Notes under the pieces: generated by a model
The model's input: the letters and a program-made list of their open reading frames with translations, nothing else
Told to the model about the DNA's origin: nothing
Database searches by the model: none
In this document: positions 1 through 5,678 of the stretch, piece by piece
Numbering within the stretch: position 1 is the stretch's first letter
How the letters are laid out: the number at the start of each line of letters is the position of its first letter
NCBI GenBank assembly: GCA_023264075.1
Contig: JALQTG010000217.1
Coordinates: forward strand, 1-7,255
Direction of reading: 5' to 3'
Origin: Crocinitomicaceae bacterium
GTDB lineage: Bacteria; Bacteroidota; Bacteroidia; Flavobacteriales_D; Crocinitomicaceae
DNA length: 7,255 nucleotides
Translations under genes and position numbers: made by a program

Positions 1-2
1 AC

Positions 3-167
3 AATACTTTTGCTGAGTTGAATGAGCAAAGCCAACGCTCGCCAGATGGTATTTCTATTTTACCAGAATTATTAGGAGAAAAAAACCAACAGCAGCACGA
101 TTATATCTATTTCGAATACCCAGAAAAAAGAGGACAAATTGCCTTGAGAAAACCGGCTATTAATTGA
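3..167 (+). CDS. Sulfatase (arylsulfatase family), internal/C-terminal fragment, cut at both ends
   Basis: An open frame enters from the left edge (first full codon at position 3) and reads 54 residues to a TGA. It contains SPDGISILPELLG at residues 13-25 and HDYIYFEYPEKRGQIALRK at 32-50. Both resemble the late part of formylglycine-dependent sulfatases, where a 'DG.S..P.LLG' segment is followed by '..H.Y.YWE....GGKQAVR.G.WK'. Such enzymes hydrolyse sulfate esters, often of algal polysaccharides, usually after export. The family normally continues with 'GKWKA..' and several dozen more residues. Here the similarity stops at about residue 49, and the last codons (PAIN, stop) are antisense reading of the neighbouring SulP gene. 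The catalytic Cys/Ser region is outside the window. The family call rests on this short motif only. The stop is not the gene's natural end. Confidence 0.6.
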   Translation, partial: NTFAELNEQSQRSPDGISILPELLGEKNQQQHDYIYFEYPEKRGQIALRKPAIN

Positions 168-481
168 ATAATTCCTGATAAGAATACAGCAAGAAGAAGT
201 CCTTCAAAACTTCCCAGCGTTACTAAGGCTCCTGCCACAATAGTAATGAGTCCTGCTGCTGGACCAGAAACCCCTAGTCGCGAACCACTCAACGCCCCTA
301 CTACAATTCCTCCAATAACCCCAGCAATAATCCCTGAAAAAATGTTTGGTAATCCATCAACCCCTTCAACATCCGTAGAGGCAAAAGCAATTCCTAAACA
401 AAGTGGGAGCGCAACGAGGTAAACCACCAAACTTGCAGGTAAGTCATTTTTCCAATTTATTTTTTTTGAATGTTCAGTCAT
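107..481 (-). CDS. SulP family inorganic anion (sulfate/bicarbonate) transporter, N-terminal part, truncated
   Basis: This is the first ~114 residues of an inner-membrane SulP/SLC26-type transporter, a family that moves sulfate, bicarbonate or related anions. Residues 12-34 carry the family opening NDLPASLVVYLVALPLCLGI. The stretch GSRLGVSGPAAGL at 67-79 is the typical SulP signature, and membrane segments follow at about 49-64, 76-90 and 94-112. The normal family continues after 'GFLKA' with a glycine-rich helix and hundreds more residues, including a STAS domain. Here residues 115-124 are antisense sulfatase sequence, so only bases 141-481 are genuine transporter. I chose the ATG at 481 (MTEHSKKINW) because it matches the usual family start. 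The frame stays open to ATGs at 511 and 541, but a good promoter lies at 517-545, so 541 cannot be the start. 511 remains possible. Confidence 0.8.
   Translation of the reverse strand: MTEHSKKINWKNDLPASLVVYLVALPLCLGIAFASTDVEGVDGLPNIFSGIIAGVIGGIVVGALSGSRLGVSGPAAGLITIVAGALVTLGSFEGLLLAVFLSGIIQLIAGFLKAICPLFSGYSK
141..153. other. Chimeric junction between a sulfatase gene and a SulP transporter gene
   Basis: Left of this point the plus strand encodes a sulfatase; right of it the minus strand encodes a SulP transporter. Both genes lose their 3' parts here. The string GCCTTGAGAAAA (141-152) fits both genes: as A-L-R-K in the sulfatase and, on the opposite strand, as F-L-K-A in the transporter. This is therefore a join at about 12 bases of shared sequence. 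An assembly or amplification chimera is the simplest reading, and an inversion or deletion in the genome is possible. Confidence 0.7.
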
Positions 482-516
482 GGTATGCGTTGAACGGGTT
501 TTCTCCCTCATGTTAG

Positions 517-545
517 CAAATGTAACAAAATCAATTGCCATTCAA
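517..545 (-). promoter_or_regulatory. Bacteroidota-type promoter of the SulP gene
   Basis: Read on the minus strand, TTG (545-543) is followed after 18 bases by TACATTTG (524-517), a perfect match to the phylum's -7 consensus TAnnTTTG with a -33 TTG at accepted spacing. Transcription would begin just upstream of the ATG at 511 and about 30 bases before the ATG at 481. This excludes 541 as the translation start. Confidence 0.6.
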
Positions 546-646
546 CGTTTCCTGGGTTAATTTATACGGTGAAAGGGATTCTCATGCGCAAAACAGTTCG
601 ACATTTCCGCGTATGAAAACTTCATTTTTTCTTGTACATTCGTATC

Positions 647-976
647 ATGATTACACTTACAGCATACCAGGAGCAAGTCGACAAATGGATCAAGGAAGTT
701 GGCGTGCGCTACTTTGATGAACTCACGAATACGGCCATTTTGATGGAAGAAGTAGGAGAGGTGGCGCGGATAATGGCAAGACGCTATGGCGAACAAAGTG
801 AGAAAGAATCAGATAAAAATAAAGACCTCGGAGATGAATTGGCCGATGTCTTATTTGTGGTAACCTGCCTCGCCAATCAAACCGGAATTAACCTAGAAGA
901 AGCCATTCAGCGTAATTTTGAGAAAAAGACTTCGCGGGATAAGGATAGACATAAGGGGAATGAGAAGTTGGGGTAG
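647..976 (+). CDS. MazG-like nucleotide pyrophosphohydrolase
   Basis: A cytosolic all-alpha NTP pyrophosphohydrolase of the MazG-like type, 109 residues. Such enzymes cleave nucleoside triphosphates to the monophosphate and pyrophosphate, which clears damaged or surplus nucleotides. The metal-binding pattern is complete. Counted from the ATG at 647, it has EExxE at residues 34-38 (in LMEEVGEVARIMARRYGEQS) and ExxD at 64-67 (in DLGDELADVLFVVTCLANQ). The tail NFEKKTSRDKDRHKGNEKL is characteristic of the small Bacteroidota members. The open frame extends five codons upstream to a TTG at 632. The ATG at 647 is preferred because family members begin 'MT/I-L-x-x-YQEQVD'. The gene stands alone, divergent from SulP. 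A near-consensus -7 box (TACATTCG, 635-642) lies four bases before the ATG. The natural substrate cannot be read from sequence. Confidence 0.93.
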   Translation: MITLTAYQEQVDKWIKEVGVRYFDELTNTAILMEEVGEVARIMARRYGEQSEKESDKNKDLGDELADVLFVVTCLANQTGINLEEAIQRNFEKKTSRDKDRHKGNEKLG

Positions 977-985
977 GGGGATTTC

Positions 986-1007
986 TGTTAATACAAAATT
1001 ATTAACA
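986..1007. repeat. AT-rich inverted repeat downstream of the MazG-like gene
   Basis: TGTTAATA (986-993) and TATTAACA (1000-1007) form 8-base arms around a 6-base loop, starting ten bases after the MazG-like stop codon. The stem has one G-C pair and no T tract follows, so it would be a poor intrinsic terminator. It could be a weak transcript end or a binding site upstream of the next gene. No function is claimed. Confidence 0.35.
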
Positions 1008-1043
1008 CATTACTCATTGAGATATACCATAGAAGAAAAATAG

Positions 1044-1073
1044 TTGTTGTTTTAGTTCGTAATTAGTAACTTG
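1044..1073 (+). promoter_or_regulatory. Probable promoter of the large T9SS cargo gene
   Basis: TTGTTG (1044-1049) is followed after 17 bases by TAACTTG (1067-1073), which is the -7 element TAnnTTTG with one T missing. The predicted start of transcription is about 25 bases before the ATG at 1103. The spacing suits the Bacteroidota sigma factor, but the -7 box is imperfect. No Shine-Dalgarno-like sequence is evident before the ATG, as is usual in this phylum. Confidence 0.4.
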
Positions 1074-1102
1074 CATAATAGGAAACTCAAAAATAGCTAC
1101 TT

Positions 1103-4100
1103 ATGAAAATAATTTCTACTGTTTTAATGCTTGTTTCAGCGCTTCATTTATCGTTTTCTCAAGTGATTTTTACAGATTACATAGATGGAAACTCTACAAG
1201 AGGTACTATAAATTCTAGTGGCCTTATATTTAATAACTCAAGTATAGTATCACAAGGTTATGAGTACCCAAAAGGTAGTGGTAATCATCTAGTATTTAGC
1301 TCTAGTTTTTGGTTTGGTGGCGTTGATGCATCGGATTCCCTATTTCTAGCTGTAAATGCACATTGGGGCAATGAAGATTTATTTCCTGGGCCTTATTCTA
1401 CATCAAATTCTTATAACACGGTAGATTATTCCAATCAATATTTGAATCCGTTTTGGTCCGTAAGTCTGCAGCAAATACAATATCATATAGATAATTTTAA
1501 TCAGCCGAATTATATACCTGCTCCTTCAATTGTCAATTGGCCAGGGAATGGACTGACTACCTTAGGAGTTTCAGAACAATTAGCACCGTATGTAGATGTA
1601 AATGATGACGGAGTTTATAATCCTTTAGATGGGGACTACCCTTGCATTCGTGGTGATTACGCAACCTATGTTATTATGAATGATGACGCGCAGGTTCATC
1701 AAACAGGAGGTGAGAAAATTGGTATTGAAGTACATTTTATGTTTTACCAGTTTTTAGCCAATGACTTCATTGATTCAACAACCTTTATTAATGTTCAAGT
1801 AATCAATAAAGGTCAAAACGAATTAGTTGATTTTAAAACGACTTACTACGTTGATCATGATATAGGTTATGCATTTGATGATTATCGAGGATGTGATTCT
1901 AGTTTGAATATGACATATGGTTACAACGCTATGGATTTTGATCCAGGTACGGGTCTATCAGTAGGATATGGAATGACTCCCCCAGCTTTTGGAGTTGTAT
2001 CACTAAATAAGAAGATGGCTTCTTCTGGAGCTTTTTTTAGTCCGGGAGGAAGTCCTAGTCCTTATGCCCCGAATGATTATTGGAATATGATGAATTCTAA
2101 ATGGAGTGATGGAACTCCTTGGTATTACGGAGGTAACGGTTATCCAGGTTCCAATGGTGTAACAACTCAGCCAACCAATTATATCTATTCAGGAAACCCA
2201 TTTACTGGATTGGGATGGTCTGAATTGAACGTTGATGGAAATGGAACAATGCAGCCGGCCAATGAAGATAGTAGGTTCATTATGACCATGGAATCCCAGC
2301 AGTTTTTCCCTGGGGATACAGCCGTTTATGATTTAGGAATAATAGCATACAATCAAGGGGATCATCTTGAAAATGTTCAAGGTTTATTGGGGTATGCAGT
2401 ACAAGCTCAAGATTATTATGACAACATGGTTTTGGGATGTATGCAATCTGGAACTGGTATTGTAGACACCATAGTATTGGTGAATAATGTACTTCCATAC
2501 GATCGCCTATTTGAAATCACACGTTTAGATGGTGAAGGAAACATGTCCATGCCAGTGATGGTGCATGAACTAAGTGAAGCGCAGATATTAGCACAAAATC
2601 AAGTGGATTCTGTTCGCTATCGCAGAGGAGAAGGACCTATTTATGTAGAGTTGTATGATACGGTGAATTATGCGCAAGGGTATTATGTGTTAAAAGTGCT
2701 CGATAGTTTGGTAGATAATTCTGAATGGCGCATTTATCGTTATGATGATCAAGGCGGATCTCTTTTGGATTCAGCTGAGTCTATGACTACACTGATTCAG
2801 GGAGATACAGTTGTTTTTCCTCAATATGGACTTAGAATTTTAGTAAGACAAGATAAGTATCTTTGTGAAGATGGCAGTGCAAATTGTTCTGCTTTCAATC
2901 TTACTACGTTACCTACAAGTGCAGAATTACGTTATTTCAATAACGGCGGTAATCAATGGTTAACCGGAGTACAGCATAATTATGGGTTTAATCCTGAAAA
3001 TTGGTTGACTTCTGGAAATTTTCAATCTCAAATAAATGACCCAAGTCTTGGTTATGCAAATCCTGATTGTTACAATTCTTCTACCTTAACAGATCCGTTA
3101 ATGAATTATGACGACTTGATAAATGGAGTTGTTTCTAATGGCAAAACAGTTCGATTTTCTGGTTGTTCTCCATTGGTTGTTGGAATCCCCGAGTCCTACG
3201 TGACGCCGAATATTTATAGTTCAATGTTGTGGAACCTCTCAAGCATCCACCACCCTAGTATCGATATCGTATTCACGGCCGACCAAACCAAATGGACGCG
3301 TTGTCCAGTTATTGAGCTATGTGATCAACCGCAAAATGCAATCGGTGGAGTAGAACCTGGCTTATTGCGTGGGGCACTTTCTGTAGATAAAAATGGAAAC
3401 CCCGATGGAACAGGCAACGGAATGTCGTGGTTTCCTGGCTATGCGATTGATGTAGAAACAGGCCGACGATTGAATATGGCGTTTGGAGAAAACTCATCTC
3501 TAGTGGATGAAAATGGTACAGATATGATGTGGAACCCGACGTCAACTATGTATTATGCCAACGGAACAGCCGTTTTTGGTGGTCAACATGTCATTTACGT
3601 TTTTGGTGGCCAATTTGACGATATGCCGAACTATGATGAAGGAGTATTTATTCAAACAAAACTCAATGAAATGACATCCACTTCGTACAGGTCGGTGTAT
3701 AAAAACATGTCTTGGGTCATGCAACCAATTTTGGAGGATGGCACGACACTTCTAGGGGCAGATGCGCGATTAATAGTGCGAATAAACAAAGAGTTTAAAC
3801 TAAATGAATTGTCAGGACTGAATCAAAGCAGACCGATGTTTGGATGGACAGTTGGTGAATATTCTTCAGATTTGCTCGCAGCAGACGAAACAGAACAAGT
3901 AATTGAAATCCTACTTTATCCTAATCCCGCAACACAAGAAATCAACTTTAAGTGGAACACAGCGTTGGAAGAACGTATTGTGATCTATAGTCTCGATGGC
4001 AGAAAACTAAAAGAGCAACCAATTTATGAGCATGATCGGCAAGCGAAAATAGATATTTCTGATTTCTCTCCAGGAGTTTATAGTGCTAAAATCGGAAATT

Positions 4101-4126
4101 ATAGCGGGAAGTTTGTGGTGAAATAG
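1103..4126 (+). CDS. Large secreted protein with T9SS type A C-terminal sorting domain
   Basis: A 1007-residue exported protein of unknown function. Residues 1-19 are a Sec signal peptide (lysine at 2, then a hydrophobic core), with likely cleavage before Gln20. The last ~71 residues (937-1007) are a type A sorting domain for the type IX secretion system: YPNP at 939-942, then alternating strands, 'YSLDGRKL', 'DISDFSPGVYSAKI' and the final basic 'GKFVVK'. It should thus cross the outer membrane and be released or anchored at the surface. Between lie Asn-, Gly- and aromatic-rich beta-type segments. A DVNDDG stretch at 165-170 followed by LDGD at 175-178 suggests a calcium loop. A 'SRFIMTMESQQFFPGDTAV' segment near 387 and a 'SWFPGYAIDVETGRRLN' segment from 775 look like blocks shared by long Bacteroidota cargo proteins. 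Several Cys residues lie between about 590 and 740 and may form disulfides. No catalytic motif is recognisable. A structural, adhesive or surface role is inference. Confidence 0.9.
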   Translation: MKIISTVLMLVSALHLSFSQVIFTDYIDGNSTRGTINSSGLIFNNSSIVSQGYEYPKGSGNHLVFSSSFWFGGVDASDSLFLAVNAHWGNEDLFPGPYSTSNSYNTVDYSNQYLNPFWSVSLQQIQYHIDNFNQPNYIPAPSIVNWPGNGLTTLGVSEQLAPYVDVNDDGVYNPLDGDYPCIRGDYATYVIMNDDAQVHQTGGEKIGIEVHFMFYQFLANDFIDSTTFINVQVINKGQNELVDFKTTYYVDHDIGYAFDDYRGCDSSLNMTYGYNAMDFDPGTGLSVGYGMTPPAFGVVSLNKKMASSGAFFSPGGSPSPYAPNDYWNMMNSKWSDGTPWYYGGNGYPGSNGVTTQPTNYIYSGNPFTGLGWSELNVDGNGTMQPANEDSRFIMTMESQQFFPGDTAVYDLGIIAYNQGDHLENVQGLLGYAVQAQDYYDNMVLGCMQSGTGIVDTIVLVNNVLPYDRLFEITRLDGEGNMSMPVMVHELSEAQILAQNQVDSVRYRRGEGPIYVELYDTVNYAQGYYVLKVLDSLVDNSEWRIYRYDDQGGSLLDSAESMTTLIQGDTVVFPQYGLRILVRQDKYLCEDGSANCSAFNLTTLPTSAELRYFNNGGNQWLTGVQHNYGFNPENWLTSGNFQSQINDPSLGYANPDCYNSSTLTDPLMNYDDLINGVVSNGKTVRFSGCSPLVVGIPESYVTPNIYSSMLWNLSSIHHPSIDIVFTADQTKWTRCPVIELCDQPQNAIGGVEPGLLRGALSVDKNGNPDGTGNGMSWFPGYAIDVETGRRLNMAFGENSSLVDENGTDMMWNPTSTMYYANGTAVFGGQHVIYVFGGQFDDMPNYDEGVFIQTKLNEMTSTSYRSVYKNMSWVMQPILEDGTTLLGADARLIVRINKEFKLNELSGLNQSRPMFGWTVGEYSSDLLAADETEQVIEILLYPNPATQEINFKWNTALEERIVIYSLDGRKLKEQPIYEHDRQAKIDISDFSPGVYSAKIGNYSGKFVVK

Positions 4127-4131
4127 GTTGG

Positions 4132-4167
4132 AATTAAAAAGCCCTCCATTTGGAGGGCTTTTTAATT
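4132..4167. terminator. Bidirectional intrinsic terminator between convergent genes
   Basis: A 36-base near-perfect palindrome with 16-base arms (4132-4147 and 4152-4167) around ATTT. The core stem is GCCCTCC/GGAGGGC. It is flanked by AATTAAAAA on the left and TTTTTAATT on the right, so both strands end in a T run after the hairpin. It lies six bases after the stop of the T9SS cargo gene and overlaps the first two bases (4166-4167) of the TAA complement of the lipoprotein gene. It therefore ends transcription from both sides. Confidence 0.92.
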
Positions 4168-4585
4168 AGATCTTTTCAAACGTTAACTTATCGATGGAGC
4201 CATCTCCACTAGTATCTTCTAATTCAATTTTAGAATCTGTACGTGAAATTATGTCCCAGTCATCTGTTAACTCATCAAAATTATTGAGTGCATCGAAACT
4301 TAAATTGAAGTCAATATCACTTGAGCTGTCATCATCTGAACTGTCATTTGATACACTCCAAGTACCATTCATGGTTATCGATCCATTTTCTGCGGTTACT
4401 TGGCTATTCTCATTAAAAACGAACGAATAACCCGAGAAATGAAACGTTTCATTTACACCATCTTCAGAAAACAGGGTGACTTTCCAAGTTCCTTCCGTCA
4501 TTGTTTTTTCTACATTGTTCGGCGTAATCTTCTTACACGCGACTACTAATGAAGCGAAGAGAAGAATTGTTAGTACTTTTTTCAT
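4166..4585 (-). CDS. Small lipoprotein with lipocalin-like beta domain
   Basis: A 139-residue predicted lipoprotein. The signal peptide MKKVLTILLFASLVVAC ends in a lipobox (V-V-A-C), giving lipidation at Cys17. The next residues are KK, so acidic residues are absent at the positions linked to surface export in this phylum. A periplasm-facing membrane location is likely but not certain. The mature part opens with 'EGTWKVTLFSEDG' (31-43) and repeats a similar strand at 'MNGTWSVSND' (72-81). This Trp-strand pattern is seen in lipocalin-like proteins that are widespread and uncharacterised in Bacteroidota. A very acidic Ser/Asp run spans 79-92 and more acidic residues follow (SGDGSIDK, 126-133), possibly binding calcium. 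The ligand is unknown. A perfect -7 box lies just upstream. It is convergent with the T9SS cargo gene. Confidence 0.85.
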   Translation of the reverse strand: MKKVLTILLFASLVVACKKITPNNVEKTMTEGTWKVTLFSEDGVNETFHFSGYSFVFNENSQVTAENGSITMNGTWSVSNDSSDDDSSSDIDFNLSFDALNNFDELTDDWDIISRTDSKIELEDTSGDGSIDKLTFEKI

Positions 4586-4598
4586 GCTGCTTTTTTTG

Positions 4599-4606
4599 CA
4601 AAGATA
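4599..4606 (-). promoter_or_regulatory. -7 promoter element of the lipoprotein gene
   Basis: On the minus strand TATCTTTG is an exact match to TAnnTTTG, 13 bases before the ATG at 4585. No TTG is found at the proper -33 distance, so only the -7 half is supported. It implies a very short 5' leader and transcription independent of the upstream MORN/barrel gene. Confidence 0.5.
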
Positions 4607-4633
4607 GATTTAGTAATTAGTTTAATCTCATTC

Positions 4634-4650
4634 CAAGAAATTATTTCTTG
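4634..4650. repeat. 17-base palindrome between two minus-strand genes
   Basis: CAAGAAAT and ATTTCTTG form perfect 8-base arms around a single T. The site lies 11 bases beyond the stop of the MORN/barrel gene and about 28 bases upstream of the lipoprotein's -7 element. It lacks a T tract and a usable loop, so a protein-binding site is more likely than a hairpin terminator. Chance occurrence in AT-rich DNA is not excluded. Confidence 0.4.
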
Positions 4651-4660
4651 AAAATAGTTG

Positions 4661-5611
4661 CTAAAAATTAAACCCAATTCTAGCATTTACCCCATTCGGT
4701 TGTAAATCATATCCAACTCCCACAAAAAAGAAATCGAGGTGGTACATTACGCCAATGGAAGCGTTCCATCCCGGCTTATTTTCATCGGTAAGGTCCGTAA
4801 CATACCAGAAGTTGTCTCCGGTTTGTGGTTGCACTTCGGCATAGGAAATGGTCGTCTCCTTAAAGTTATTGTATCCGATTCCCGCATGCAGGTATACTTT
4901 GGATTCCCAGCGCGACAAGATGCGATAGGCATAACCCAATTGAAAACGCTGTCCTTCCGTTAGAATCATTTGATCCGTTACGCCTGTTGAGATACTCCCA
5001 TTTTGACCTTCGGTGTAATTTCCTTGCGTATTGAGGAGTGCACGTTCTACCCCATCTCTGTTTCCAAAAAAGTCCACACTTCCAGTAATGGCGTGTTTAG
5101 GGTGAACGTGGAAAATGAAAAATGGTCCCCACATTTGGTGTTGAAGATTCTTTTGAAGTCCAATGCTTATTTTCTTGAAACGGTAATGCTCAGTATACGT
5201 TTCTCGAATATGTTTTCCGGCTTGATAATCAATGGTTTTTGTCTGGTTCCCTTTGAGGTCATAAAAATACCATGTGCCATCCATGGCATTATTGGTATAA
5301 ATTCCGCGATGGTCGACCAGGTTGTTGGCATAAAATGTTTTCCATTCACCCTCCTTCTTTCCAAAGTTGTAATTTTCTACACTTACGGTGTCTCCTGCTT
5401 CAAACACGATCCACGTTTTATGTTTTAAACCATCTTGGATGTATCCCGAAAAAACGACCGAACCGTTTTCGTCTTTATTGATAACGGGCCCAGTGTATTT
5501 TGCACTGTCCATATAGAAAACGTCTTTCTTTTTATGCAGGTCGAGGCTAGAAACTTGTCCGTAAGAAACACCAGAGATAGCTAAAAGTAGAGTAAATAAG
5601 AGGAAGCGCAT
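4661..5611 (-). CDS. Exported MORN-repeat protein with C-terminal outer-membrane beta-barrel-like domain
   Basis: A 316-residue protein with a Sec signal peptide (1-18, likely cleaved before Gln19). Residues ~40-133 hold about four MORN-like units of the type annotated as 'YwqK antitoxin-like' in Bacteroidota: 'FSGYIQDGLKHKTWIVF', 'ENYNFGKKEGEWKTFYAN', 'HRGIYTNNAMDGTWYFYD', 'KTIDYQAGKH'. From ~145 to the end come alternating aromatic beta strands such as 'QLGYAYRIL', 'KVYLHAGIGYNNF' and 'FFFVGVGYDL'. The protein ends in GFNF, and a terminal Phe is the usual outer-membrane barrel assembly signal. The likely location is the outer membrane, with the MORN part in the periplasm or outside. The function is unknown. 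The 'YwqK antitoxin' label seen on such proteins should not be read as toxin-antitoxin activity, since no toxin gene is adjacent. It starts at the ATG at 5611, four bases nominal leader after the -7 box gap, 67 bases from the DUF1826-like gene. Confidence 0.85.
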   Translation of the reverse strand: MRFLLFTLLLAISGVSYGQVSSLDLHKKKDVFYMDSAKYTGPVINKDENGSVVFSGYIQDGLKHKTWIVFEAGDTVSVENYNFGKKEGEWKTFYANNLVDHRGIYTNNAMDGTWYFYDLKGNQTKTIDYQAGKHIRETYTEHYRFKKISIGLQKNLQHQMWGPFFIFHVHPKHAITGSVDFFGNRDGVERALLNTQGNYTEGQNGSISTGVTDQMILTEGQRFQLGYAYRILSRWESKVYLHAGIGYNNFKETTISYAEVQPQTGDNFWYVTDLTDENKPGWNASIGVMYHLDFFFVGVGYDLQPNGVNARIGFNF

Positions 5612-5613
5612 GT

Positions 5614-5621
5614 CACAAATT
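5614..5621 (-). promoter_or_regulatory. -7 promoter element of the MORN/barrel gene
   Basis: On the minus strand TAAATTTG fits TAnnTTTG exactly and ends two bases before the ATG at 5611. If used, transcription would start at or inside the start codon region, giving a leaderless message or use of a slightly later start. No clear -33 TTG is seen. The match could be accidental in AT-rich DNA. Confidence 0.35.
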
Positions 5622-5678
5622 TAGTAGCGGTGAAAATACATTTTTTTATCCTAGCATCGAGTGGATTCAGCTATTTTA

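Noticed and set aside
632..646. TTG start for the MazG-like gene five codons upstream.
   Set aside because: The ATG at 647 fits the family start, and the TTG lies upstream of and inside the proposed -7 element region.
535..796. Small open frames on both strands around the SulP/MazG divergent region.
   Set aside because: They overlap the MazG-like gene and its promoter, and show no protein-like motifs.
5003..5428. Plus-strand open frame of 141 residues.
   Set aside because: It is entirely antisense to the MORN/barrel gene, whose signal peptide, repeats and barrel end make it clearly the real gene. The frame looks like a shadow with no recognisable motif.
4661..5611. MORN/YwqK-like protein as part of a toxin-antitoxin system.
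   Set aside because: The name is a database label for the repeat type. The protein is exported, and no toxin-like gene is adjacent.
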